This document shows positions 20,396-31,095 of a stretch of DNA of 64,000 nucleotides, one piece after another; position 1 is the stretch's first letter; every line of letters begins with the position of its first letter. The stretch is taken from NCBI GenBank assembly GCA_018340375.1, contig JAFFJZ010000016.1, positions 3,913,372 to 3,977,371 of the forward strand, in the 5' to 3' direction. The position numbers were made by a program, and so were the translations under genes. The notes beneath the pieces are model-generated. The model worked only from the letters and a program-made list of their open reading frames with translations. It did no database searches and was not told where the DNA came from. Source of the DNA: Gonatopus flavifemur. Lineage: Eukaryota > Arthropoda > Insecta > Hymenoptera > Dryinidae.

Positions 20396-20931
20396 GTTTC
20401 ATAGTTCACTGAAAGAATTTCACAGGCGTATTTCCAGTCTGAAAAATTTTGTCTTAGTTTTTGAGATAGGAGCATTTTTAGGATTTTTTTCAAACCCAAA
20501 TCATCCAAAAGCACTGTGTGTTACATACTTCAGCTTGACACGATTCATCAAGTTGGAAAATCGCGGATCTCTGAGAAAAAAATCAAAGTATCCAGTCATT
20601 CCATGTTTTGTAGCTATAATAACTCAAAGTTGCTGGATTCTGATCGGCTGGAAGCCAAAAAATTTGAAATTGCTATAACCTTAAATCGAAAAATGACAGA
20701 ATAGTACATGTTTTCCAGAGATCCACCGTTTCCTAACTTAGCCAATGGTGTCAAGCTCAAGTATGTAACACACAGTGCTTTTGAATGATGTGGATTCGGA
20801 AAAAACATATAAAAATTCTAATATCTCACAAACTAAACCTCGAACAAATTTTGCCAAATAGGAAATCATTACATTTTGACTGCAGAATGACGCCTGTGAA
20901 GTTTTTTCAGTGAATTATGAAACGTCTAACT
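20389..20931. mobile_element. Palindromic TA-flanked MITE (CCGGATGTTTCATAG ends)
   Basis: Left GGATGTTTCATAGTTCACTG and TTCACAGGCG mirror right CGCCTGTGAAG and CAGTGAATTATGAAACG. Inner blocks CACTGTGTGTTACATACTT (20512 onward) and AAGTATGTAACACACAGTG (20759-20777) also pair, so each arm is about 200-250 bp. TA lies at both edges, consistent with a Tc1/mariner-type non-autonomous element. Confidence 0.75.
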
Positions 20932-20934
20932 TGA

Positions 20935-21646
20935 CTCATACTTCAGAGAGTTGAAATAACCTCCCTTTTCTTTCGGAAAGAATAGAATAGAAATAGTTTT
21001 TAACAAAATCGAAGAATTATTTAACCAAGCAGAAGAACTGCTTTTGATTGATGAAAGGGCACAATTTATAGTGGAAGCTGATGCGTCATAGTCAGGTTTA
21101 GGGGCTGCACTAATCTAAAGAAAAATGAATAATACAGAACAAAATGTTGCCTATATCTCACGAAAATTGAAAGCAGCTGAAAAGAAATATACGACTACCG
21201 AAAAAGAAGCGTTAGCCATAGAATGGGCATTGAAGAAATGGAGTATTTTGTTACTAGGAAGAAAAGTAATCATACGCACGGATCACCGAGCCCTACAATT
21301 CTTGAAGGCATGCATTTACTCCAGTTCAAGAGTAGCAAGGTGGCTAGAGTTTTTGCAAGAATTTGATATTGAAATTATATATATTCCGGGCAAAACGAAT
21401 GAAAAAGCACACACGCTATCAAGAATAAATGATAATGAAAAGGGCGGAAAAATCAATCTACATGTAGGAAACATGAATAAAGAATTGTCAAAAATGGTGG
21501 GTGTGGAAAAATTCGAATATGACAGAGATGAAATGAAAAAATGGATCAAGATTTTGAAAAAAGCATACGTAGAAGATGAAGAAATGATCAAAATACAAAA
21601 ATCAAACGGAAAAATCACACTGATTGATGAAAATGGAATGCTTTGA
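20935..21646 (+). pseudogene. Gypsy RT connection and RNase H, degraded
   Basis: Reading resumes with LFNQAEELLLIDERAQFIVE and ADAS (the Asp-bearing RNase H motif) followed by a TAG, another stop (TAA) near 21117, then an open segment 21125-21646 with NVAYISRKLKAAEKKYTTTE, KEALAIEWALKKW and RTDHRALQFL, as in Gypsy RNase H. IYIPGKTNEKAHTLSRI closes the domain, with THTLSR where DALSR is usual. Confidence 0.88.
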
Positions 21647-21649
21647 TTA

Positions 21650-22829
21650 AAAATTGATCGAACAGAGAAGATCGCAATACCAAGCGCGATAGCATGGTTT
21701 TTTATTAGAGACATACACAGATATTTATTGCATATAGGAAGCGACAAAATACATGATATATGTAATAATAAGTTTGTGTTTAATAACATGTCACGTATAA
21801 TCAAAGATGTGACAGCATCGTGCATCGAGTGGCAAAAATCGAAGTCCATACACAAAAAAAATGAGGGGATACCGTGCATGGAAATACCAGAAAAACCAGA
21901 TGAGAAAATATCCTTAGATTTGTATGGTCCACTACCAGCAGGAAAATTAGGAGTGAAATACATCCTGGTGCTCTTGGATACGTTCACAGGGAAAGTTAAA
22001 TTATACACTTTACGAAGTATAAAGACTGTGCCGATTATAAATAAATTGATGAATCAATATTTCAAACAACATAAGGTTCCAAAGGAAATACCAAGGAAAA
22101 CAGTTTCAGTCGAAACAATGGAAGGAATTTGGATTAAAATATAATATTCAATTAAAATTTACGTCACCGTATAATCTACAATCAAATCCAGTGGAGAGAG
22201 TGATGAGAGAAATTGGAAGAACATTGAGGACGTATATTCATAACAAACAAACTGCATGGCCAGAATTGGTTGAAATTATTGAGGAAATAATGAATAACAC
22301 CAAGCATGCGAGTATTGGAATTGCACCGAACGATTTTTACAATAACACTGAAGGAATACAATGGCTACGTGAAATTGATATATCTAATAAGGACAATAAT
22401 AAAACGTATCAAGAATTAGTAAATCAAGTGAAATGTAAATTAAAAGAACAAGCGGAAAAAAGAGCAAGGTATTTCGTGCAAACGAAAAAAGGACATACCT
22501 ATCAAATCGGTGATCGTGTTTTGATGAAAACACATTATTTATCAGATAAAAGAACTAAATATACATCAAAGTTAGATTACCGATTCCAAGGACCATATGA
22601 AATCAACAATATAATACGTCATAACGCTTATGAATCAATAGACCAAAAGGGAAAAATAATAGGAAGAATAAATATCAGGCAATTGAAAACATATCGACAA
22701 CCCTTGTTAAAACCAACGGACGTACCGAAGTATTTACGCGATGCGGTGACATCTATGACTGACGAACGACAGTCGAAAGTAAGGATACAACGGAGTGAGC
22801 GGGTGAACGTAGAGATGGCGCCAGAGTAG
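21650..22829 (+). pseudogene. Gypsy integrase, degraded
   Basis: HRYLLHIGSDKIHDICNNKF near 21710-21770 is the H-H half of the zinc finger. The Cys pair is damaged (SCIEWQKSK, one Cys left). KISLDLYGPLPAGKLG (about 21904-21950) carries the first catalytic Asp. The second catalytic region is scrambled by a frameshift near 22090-22140. NPVERVMREIGRTLRTYI (22185 onward) carries the catalytic Glu. The C-terminal frame 22191-22829 contains QIGDRVLMKTHYLSD and FQGPYEINNIIRHNAY, a chromodomain-less integrase tail. Confidence 0.85.
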
Positions 22830-23257
22830 ATAACAAAGCCACGAAGGTAAAGCAACGAGTAAACTCAAGAGGCAGCACTGTTTCCCAGTAGTGAAAATAA
22901 AGATCGAAGGGATTATAAGAGCGTGCATCAGGAGCATTTCACATTGTGTCTAGTGATCAGTAGAGGAACATGAATCCAACAGCGAGACAAGTGATAGAAA
23001 GTGTTGAACCTTCAAGTAGCAATATCGACAAGATGGTACGCGTTGAGAAGGAAATAGCCGATTATAATATAGCTTACATGTAGAGAAAAAGGTATGAATA
23101 ATAATGGATAAAAAAATTTTTTTCATATATATGTATAAACAATGTCATTTTGTGTATGGAAAGAATATATAATAGAATAAAATATGTGTGTGTTGTCGGC
23201 TACACAAAAATCTGGTTTCGGATAACAAAATATTTTTTTTTCCGAAAGGTGGGTGTG
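22830..23257 (+). other. 3' untranslated region and polypurine tract of the old Gypsy
   Basis: No frame longer than a few dozen codons and no env. The purine-rich GAAAGGTGGGTGTG (23244-23257) directly precedes the 3' LTR and fits the polypurine tract. Confidence 0.65.
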
Positions 23258-24039
23258 TGTAGCCGGACAGGATATTCAAAATGTGAATATATAAAATTTT
23301 TCATTGAAAATGATCGATGATTTTGTTCAGAGAAATGTTCTGAGCATAACCATTGATTTGGCAAAGTAAAATATACTCCGGAGAGCTAAGACATGATAGG
23401 TTAATGATGATTATTATCGAACGAGATACTGTGAATAACAATATTTGCATGAATAAAATCTTTTCATCAACAAGTTAACCAAGATGCTCAGGAGGATGTT
23501 TTGAGCGTAACTATCACTTTGTATTCATGAATTATGCTTTGGTAGCATAAAATTAAGTCATCAAGAATGAATTCATGCGGGTATATAAGGAGCGTTGACT
23601 CCGCATTTAGTAATTCAGTATCAGTTGCGAGTCAGAGGAAGACCTCGACGGGAATACTGTCTCCGAATAAAAAGTGTATGAAAGTGAAAATAAACTATCT
23701 ATTGAAACATGTCAAATTGTTTATTTATAAGATGAATTATCAAGTGTGGAAGAATATCAATTAGAGAATTTTACGGGTTATTATACGGAAAATTCTTAAT
23801 AATCTGTGGAGTGTTTTCCAATAGTATTTTTTCTGTGTTCGTACGGAAGATATAAGAAGAGCTTTGGTTATTTTCCCGCAAAATAACCTGGCGACCGAGA
23901 ATCAATATTCGAAGGTGATACGTTTTTCGTGGCTTCTTCGGATCGGAGTTTTTCTCTATAGTTCAATTTACACATACGAATCTGCAAATACCACGCGAGA
24001 TCATTCAAATATAATTTCGCATCGCACGGTATAGCTACA
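23258..24039 (+). repeat. 3' LTR of the old Gypsy element
   Basis: 782 bp, aligned end to end with 8188-8970. TATATAAG at 23582-23589 and AATAAA at 23666-23671. Followed by ACAT (24040-24043), the target duplication. Confidence 0.95.
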
Positions 24040-25183
24040 ACATAACCATATAATCGTGATTTACTGACAGGCTTATTTATTTTGTTTCCCGAGTTACGGT
24101 ATCTTGAACGCCCGAGGAAAAAAATTCCATATATGGACCCATATATGGATTCATATATGCATTCATATATGAGCGTATATGGATTTTGGCCATATATATG
24201 TTCATATATGAAAGTGAGGAATCTATCAGCATTGATTTCACTTCTCTCTCCTTTGGTTTTTCATCACATTCCATGTGAAATTGTGACATTTTTTTGTCCA
24301 TATATGGATGTATATGATAAGGTATGATTGAATATGATCACATATGGCCATATACAGTCTCATTCATACATTATCATATATGACAAAAATCCATATATGC
24401 TCATATATGATCTCATATATGTTTATATACAGGGTGTCCCATTTTAATTTTTATATCGGAAAGACTCAAAAACGAGGAGTTTTGGAGGAAAATGTTCCGG
24501 ACAAAAGTTGTGAGATTCCGAGGGGGACATCTGATGGTGACCTTGACTCCGGCCTCGGATGTCAACTTCAAGGTCATTCAGAGGTCAACTTTTGTTTCTT
24601 GTATGGAATCCCCTCTTTTTGACTGCAGATTCAGATTTGACGTTGAAAAACAAGAAACTTTTGTCTGAATCATTTCTCCGAATTCCGCATAGATGGCGCT
24701 CTAATCGATAAAAAATGAGTTTTATGAAACACTCGTGTTGCTTTCTGCGTAAAACGACATTTAACTCTCCAGTGTTTTTGTTCTCAGCGCCTGAGGATTA
24801 CCGTCGCCAATGGAGTTACCCAATGTGCACCACGAGGAGGTTGAGCGATCGGATCTTGCACATCTTTGTGGCCCTGAAAATTCGATGGAACCCCATAGGT
24901 AAAAATCCAAAGTGGTAAGATCCGGAGACCTAGCTGGGATTCTCCATCGACCAATATTGACAATTATGTCTGTTCGTAGTACCGTTACTGTGAATTATTG
25001 CCAAACACAAGTACACATAAATACTTGTGTTTACCATGAACAAGAAAGTTCATACTAGAGCATTGTTTACAAACATAAGTGAAACGGAATGTTCCATATA
25101 CTTCATTCATTCACAAATTCTTTTCGATATACGATTCAAACTTGAAGAAGATCTTTGATCAGTGTTGTGAAGGTCTCAATACC

Positions 25184-26189
25184 ATGGATTATCCTTGGGG
25201 TGAAATACTTGATATTCTCCTCATACTAGGAGAATGTCGACGTAATTACGCTGCAGCATCAAGATTGTATGGAGAGAGGTATCCAAATAGACGCCAGCCT
25301 CCACTTCAGGCGATACGCTTAATAGGAAGACGAGTTAGAGGAATGAATATCCCAAGAGTCAGAAGGCGTGATGATGGAAATCGTATGGATGCACGCTCAG
25401 TAGCCGTTTTGGGAATGGTGCACCTGAATCCTCACGTTATTAACAGAGAAATCCAGTACCAATTAGGTATCCCAAGATCAACGGCACACCGCATACTAAG
25501 ATCTGGTAAATATCATCCTTACCACATGACATTGGTGCAAGCATCAAGTGAAAATGATCTTAGACGTAGGGTTGGATTCGGTCAATGGGCCTCGGAGCAA
25601 CCGCCTGGTTTTTTCCGATTACGTGATGTTTAGTGATGAGGCAACATTTCGCAGTAATGGTGTTATGAACAGACATAATTGTCATTATTGGTCAATTGAA
25701 AATCCCAGATGGCATCGACAAGTCGACAATCAACATCGCTGGGCTCTGAATGTGTGGTGTGGAATTTTGAATGGTCAGATCATTGGTCCTTATTTCTTCC
25801 AACATACTGTTAGGAAGGAAAATTATCTGCAATTGATTCGGGACAAATTACTAAGGATGTTGGAAGATGTTGATCTCTACACACGGAACAGGATGTGGCT
25901 TCAACAAGATGGGGCACCACCTCATAACGCTGCAATTGTCAGAAATTTCCTGAACACATCTTACCCACACAGATGGATTGGTCGCGGTGGATACATTGCC
26001 TGGCTGGCGAGGTCTCCGGATCTCACCCCTTTGGATTTTTACTTATGGGATTTCATCAAAGATGTAGTTTATGAAAGACCACCAACGATCAGGGATGACA
26101 TGAAACGCCGAATACGAACTGTCTGCCGAACAATTCCACGTCATGTGCTTTTGTCGTCAGAACCACATTTTCAGAGACGAATTAGGTGA
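25184..26189 (+). pseudogene. DD41D (rosa-like) transposase, unit A
   Basis: ATG at 25184 (MDYPWGEILDILLILGECRR) begins an N-terminal DUF4817-type helix-turn-helix region. IPRSTAHRILRSGKYHPY is the second DNA-binding helix set. A +1 frameshift near 25605 precedes the catalytic domain: VMFSDEATF (first Asp), WLQQDGAPPHNAA (second Asp), SPDLTPLDFYLWDF (third Asp). I count 41 residues between the second and third, hence DD41D. It ends prematurely at 26187-26189, where unit B has a sense codon (TTA). The clade name is from spacing and motifs, not a search. Confidence 0.87.
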
Positions 26190-27161
26190 TGCCAACAGGT
26201 CAACGGTGCAAATATCGAACATTTGATACGGTGAATTTCCATACATATTGCAGAGCGTTTGTCGTGAAAAATTACACACCTCTACAGTCCAGACAATCGG
26301 CCCTTTCCAGGGCCACAAAGATGTGCAAGATCCGATCGCTCAACCTCCTCGTGGTGCACATTGGGTAACTCTAATGGCGACGGTAATCCTCAGAAGCTGA
26401 AAAAAAACACTGAAGAGTTGAATGTCGTTTTACACAGAAAGCAATACGAGTGTTTCATAAAACTCATTTTTCATCGATTAGAGCGTCATCTGTGCGGAAT
26501 TCGGAAAAATGATTCAGACAAAAGTGTCTTGTTTTCCAACGTCAAATCTGAATCTGCAGTCAAAAATAGGGGATTTAATTCAAGAAACAAAAGTTGACCT
26601 CTGGATGACCTTGAAGTTGAGATCCGAGGCCAAAGTCAAGGTCACCATCAGATGTCCCTCTCGGAATCTCACAACTTTTGTTCGAAACATTTTCCTTCAA
26701 AACTTCTTGTTTTTGAGTTATTCCGATATAAAAACGAGGAGTTCTGGAGGAAAATGTTCCGAACAAAAGTTGTGAGATTCCGAGGGGGATATCTGATGGT
26801 GACCTTGACTCTGGCCTCGGATGTCAACTTCAAGGTCATTCAGAGGTCAACTTTTGTTTCTTGTATAGAATCCCCTCTTTTTGACTGCAGATTCAGATTT
26901 GACGTTGAAAAACAAGAAACTTTTGTCTGAATCATTTCTCCGAATTCCGCATAGATGGCACTCTAATCGATAAAAAATGAGTTTTATGAAACACTCGTAT
27001 TGCTTTCTGCGTGAAACGACATTTAACTCTCCAGTGTTTGTGTTCTCAGCGCCTGAGGATTACCGTCGCCAATGGAGTTACCCAATGTGCACCACGAGGA
27101 GGTTGATCGATCGGATTTTGCACATCTTTGTGGCCCTGAAAAGGGCCGATTGTCTGGACTG

Positions 27162-27334
27162 CTCTCTAAATACGGAAGAGTGGAACTTCCACTCGAACGG
27201 AAAAATAGGATACCTTCTGGCTGCCTGAAGGGTGAATTCCCACTCCAACAGAGTGAAATTCCACTCTTTAGGCAGTCAGAAGGGAACCTATCTTTCTGTT
27301 CGAGTGGAATTTCCACTCTTCCGTATTCAAAGAG
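27162..27334. mobile_element. 173-bp hairpin MITE inside unit B
   Basis: CTCTAAATACGGAAGAGTGG at the left is the inverted copy of the right end (CCACTCTTCCGTATTCAAAG). Unit A reads straight through the site (complement of GGACTGTAGAGG near 26281-26292), giving a clean empty site. The flanking TG is present on both sides. Confidence 0.85.
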
Positions 27335-27386
27335 TGTAGAGGTGTGTAAGTCCTCACGACAAACGCTCTGCAATATGTATGGAAAT

Positions 27387-28435
27387 TCACCGTATCAAAT
27401 GTTCGATATTTGCACCGTTGACCTGTTGGCATAACCTAATTCGTCTCTGAAAATGTGGTTCTAACGACATAAGCGCATGACGTGGAATTGTTCGGCAGAC
27501 AGTTCGTATTCGGAGTTTCATGTCATCTCTGGTCGTTGGTGGTCTTTCATAAACTACATCTCCGATGAAACCCCATGAGTAAAAATCTAAAGAGGTAAGA
27601 TCCGGAGACCTAGCCGGCCAGGCAATGTATCCACTGCGACCAATCCATCTTTGTAGGTAAGATGTGTTCAAGAAATTTCTGACAATTGCAGCGTTATGAG
27701 GTGGTGCCCCATCTTGTTGAAGCGACATCCTGTTCCGTGTGTAGAGATCAACATCTTCCAACATCGTTGGTAATTCGTCCCGAATCAATTGCAGATAATT
27801 TTCCTTCCTAACAGTATGTTGGAAGAAATAAGGACCAATGATCTGACCATTCAAAATCCCACACCACACATCCAGAGTCCAGCGATGTTGATTGTCACCT
27901 TGTCGATGCCATCTGGGATTTTCCATTGACCAATAATGACAATTACGCTGTTCATAACACCGTTACCGCGAAATGTTGCCTCATCACTAAACATCACGTA
28001 ATTGAAAAAACCAGGCGGTTGCTTCGAGGCCCATTGACAGAATTCAACCCTACGTCTAAGATCATGTTCACTTAATGCTTGCACCAATGTAATGTGGCAA
28101 GGATGATATTTACCAGATCTTAGTATGCGGTGTGCCGTTGATCTTGGGATCCCTAATTGGTGCTCGATTTGTCTGGTACTAATGTGAGGATTCAGGTGCA
28201 CCTTCCCTAACACGGCTACTGAGCGTGCATCCATACGATTTCCATCATAACGCCTTCTGACTCGTCGGGTATTCATTCTTCTAATTCGTCTTTTCATTGA
28301 GCGTATCACCTGAAGTGGAGGCTGGCGTCTATTTGGATACCTCTCTCCATACAATCTTGATGCTGCAGCGTAATTACGTCGACATTCTCCTAGTATCAGG
28401 AGAATATCAAGTATTCCACTCCAAGGATAATCCAT
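27387..28435 (-). pseudogene. DD41D transposase, unit B
   Basis: Same protein as unit A on the opposite strand: start MDYPWSGILDILLILGECRR at 28435, then YVMFSDEATFRGNGVMN. A 1-bp deletion near 27950 shifts the frame, after which SLQQDGAPPHNAAIVRNF and SPDLTSLDFYSWGF carry the second and third Asp, with Ser for the usual Pro before the third. It extends past the stop of unit A to EPHFQRRIRLCQQVNGANIE. Its lesions differ from those of unit A, so the two decayed separately. Confidence 0.87.
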
Positions 28436-29176
28436 GGTATCGAGAAAAGAAAATAATTGAGAAAAGAAATTGTGAATGAATACAGGATATTAAACATTTC
28501 GTTTCACTTATGTTTGTAAAGAATGCTGTAGTACGACCTCTCTTGTTCATGATAAACACAAGCATTGTTGTGTACTTGTGTACATAATACATTTGGCAAC
28601 AATTCGCAGTAACGGTACTACGAATAGACATAATTGTCAATATTGGTCGATGGAAAATCCCAGGGCCACAAAGATATGCAAGATCCGATCACTAAACCTC
28701 CTCGTGGTGCACATTGGGTAACTCTCATGGCGACGGTAATCCTCAGGAGCTGGAAAAAAACACTGTAGAGTTAAATGTCGTTTCACACAGAAAGCAATAC
28801 GAGTGTTTCATAACACTCATTTTTCATCGATTAGAGCGCTATCTGTGCGGAATTCGGGAAAATGATTCAGACAAAAGTTCCTTGTTTTTCAACGTCAAAT
28901 CTGAATCTGCAGTCAAAAAGAGGGGATTCCATTCGAAAAACGAAAGTTGACCTCTGGACGACCTTGAAGTTGAGATCCGAGGTCAAAGTCAAGGTCACCA
29001 TCAGATGTCCCCCTCGGAATCTCACAACTTTTGTTCGAAACATTTCCCTCCAGAACTCCTCGTTTTTGAGTTATTCCGATATAAAAATTAAAATGGGACA
29101 CCCTGTATGTTCATATATATTTCATATATGTTCATATATGATTCATATACGCTCATATACGCCCATATATGAATTA

Positions 29177-29631
29177 TTTTCTCCCAGGCGTTATCTGGAT
29201 TCAAGGATGTAACTATACGAGGGATAACGGAGGGCGCTGAATAATCGATTTTTTCTTCAAACTAAGATCATGTACGTATATGAGATTCTGGAAACATTTT
29301 CATTCCAATTATAGAATATGCAAGGAAAAATGATTCTCCATTAATCCTTCCATTTCTTTTCATGAATAATACGTAAAAATCCTGATGTATCGTGTACCGG
29401 AGTGTCATGAACAAATGGAGTTGCGTTCGATTATTTTCTGGTGAATCAGTGACAGAGAGAGATGGGAATATTTTGTTCTTACCGATCGATCAGTTCTGCT
29501 CATTTGCATTTTGTTGTACTTGGAATTTATGACATGAAATTTTTGTTGATCGGATGTTCAGGGTTCATAGCTGTCCTTGGATCCTAACGGAATTATACAA
29601 CCAATAAGATGCAAATAGATTATTTCACAAT
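29177..29631. other. AT-rich interval, nothing recognised
   Basis: Between the CATATATG element and the satellite. No frame, repeat or domain that I can support. Confidence 0.5.
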
Positions 29632-31005
29632 ATTTATATTTGATATCTCAATAAATTCCGCTAAAAACATCAATAAGAGGATTGGAAATTGCTATTTCAT
29701 TAATACATGTCTTATGGATGTCCTTCAATTCAGAGAACAAATGCAACTTGATGGAAAACGCCGCGCCGTACTCGTGATTCCTTATTCAATCAAATTCTCT
29801 TCTATTTTGAAAAACTTCGAATCAAATGTGATGCTCTCAATGGAAAGTTCCAATAAAATCCAATGAATTCTGTCATAATATTTATATCGGATATCCCAAT
29901 CGATTCCGATAAAAAATATCAGTAAAATGATTTTGAATTGCTATTCAATGCATACATGTCATATAGACATCCTCCAATTATTGGAATATCGAATGCAAAT
30001 TCATGGAAAACCGCCGTAGTCGTGAATTTGTATTGAATCAAATTCTCTTTCATTCAGAAAAACTTTTGATGAAATGTCGTTTTTTCAATGGGAAGTTCCA
30101 ATGAAAACCAATGAATTTCACAATAGATGTATTGAATATCCCAATGAATTCCATTCAAAAATATCACTTGGGAATCGCTATTTCGTTCAATACATGTCTT
30201 ATGAACGTTCTTCAATTGGAATACCAAATGCAAATCCATGGAAAATCGTCGCAGTGGTGATTTCGTATTCTCTTCCATTTCAGGAAACTTTGAATGAAAT
30301 GTCATGCTTTTTAATGGAGAATTCCAATAGAATCCGATAAATGCTCTCTTAATATTCACATCGGATATCCCAATGGAATCCGATAAGCAATACATATGAA
30401 TACAATGAACGTAAATCGTTATTTCATCCACACATGTTATATGGACATCCTTCAATTCAGATAACAATTGCAACTTGATGGAAAATGCCACGCCGTACTC
30501 GTCAATTCTTATCCAATCGAATTCCCTTCCATTTAGGAAAACTTCGAACGAAATTTCATTCTTTTAATGGAAAGTTCCAATGAAAACCAATAAATTCCTT
30601 CACAATACCTGTATTGGATATCCTAATGGATTCCGATGGAAAAATATCAATAAAATGCATTTGAATCGCTATTTCATTCATGCATACTATATGGACGTCC
30701 TCAAATTGGGATACCAAATGCAAATCGATGGAAAATTGTGGAATTTAAAATCGTAGGTATAAAGGGTTTTATCACATTAGATTCCCTTCCATCTCGAGGA
30801 ACTTTGAATGACATGTGATTCTTTCAACGGAAAATTCCAACAAAATCCACTGAATTCTATAATAATATTCACATCGGATATCCCAATGGATTCCGACAAG
30901 ACCTATCAATAACATGATTATAAATCGCTATTTAATTTATACATCTCATATGGATGTCCTCCGATTGGAGATTCCAATCATAAGGCGATAGAAGTGGCGG
31001 AATAA
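29632..31005. repeat. Satellite array, ~245-bp unit, ~5.5 copies
   Basis: Units begin at about 29632, 29880, 30125, 30354, 30607 and 30867 (lengths 248, 245, 229, 253, 260 and a partial). Each starts like ATTCACATCGGATATCCCAA, then has CGCTATTTCATT...ACATGT.ATATGGACATCCT and ends TGGAAAGTTCCAATGAAAACC. Units 1 and 4 share CAACTTGATGGAAAA and CGCCGTACTCGT. Units 2, 3 and 5 share CCAAATGCAAATC-type text instead. The unit ends are made of CCAATGGATTCC words like those at 1620-2315. Confidence 0.85.
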
Positions 31006-31095
31006 ATGATTTGTCATCTGCGATAACAGGAATTTTTGGAACTCCCAATAGCAGCCTACGGCACTATGAACTGATTTCAATTGGGAAATTATGTG

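Larger units (their letters stand above)
17074..20934. mobile_element. Stack of MITEs inserted between RT and RNase H
   Basis: Gypsy RT stops matching near 17070 and resumes near 20935 (SYFRELK, then the RNase H region). The ~3.86 kb between has no coding domain and is made of several palindromic elements and word arrays listed separately. The stretch 17074-17345 and the gaps between sub-elements are AT-rich with nothing recognisable. Confidence 0.75.
8188..24039 (+). mobile_element. Ty3/Gypsy LTR retrotransposon, old, carrying nested insertions
   Basis: Two direct LTRs (8188-8970 and 23258-24039), each starting TGTAGCC and ending GCTACA, enclose a primer site, gag, protease, RT, RNase H and integrase remnants in Gypsy order, and a polypurine run before the 3' LTR. 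The flanks carry a 4-bp duplication ACAT (8184-8187 and 24040-24043). By eye the LTRs differ at about 34 of 783 positions, so this is an old copy. Two large insertions (9476-14635 and about 17074-20934) inflate it to 15.85 kb. Without them it is about 6.8 kb, a usual Gypsy size. Confidence 0.95.
24430..29105. mobile_element. Tail-to-tail dimer of DD41D Tc1/mariner-type elements
   Basis: The outer ends are CAGGGTGTCCCATTTTAA and its inverted copy, each flanked by TA (24428-24429, 29106-29107). Inside are two transposase relics facing each other (plus at 25184-26189, minus at 27387-28435), each with its own subterminal regions, so the whole 4676 bp is a giant imperfect palindrome. At the junction (about 26725-26731) both internal termini are missing: CGATATA runs directly into AAAACGAGGAG. 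Only the outer pair of ends remains, and these carry the TA duplication. Confidence 0.88.
24110..29176. mobile_element. CATATATG element, copy 2, split by a 4.7-kb transposon
   Basis: The left part (24110-24429) starts GCCCGAGGAAAAAAATTCC and carries the 12-bp-spaced CATATATG array and the same core as copy 1. The right part (29106-29176) ends GAATTATTTTCTCCCAGGC. Joined together they match 4179-4596. The interruption is flanked by TA on both sides. Confidence 0.85.

Noticed and set aside
20160..20678. 172-codon frame
   Set aside because: It runs across a foldback, a microsatellite and the arm of a MITE, so it is not a coding unit.
21316..22008. 230-codon minus-strand frame
   Set aside because: Antisense shadow of the Gypsy RNase H/integrase region; no motif of its own.
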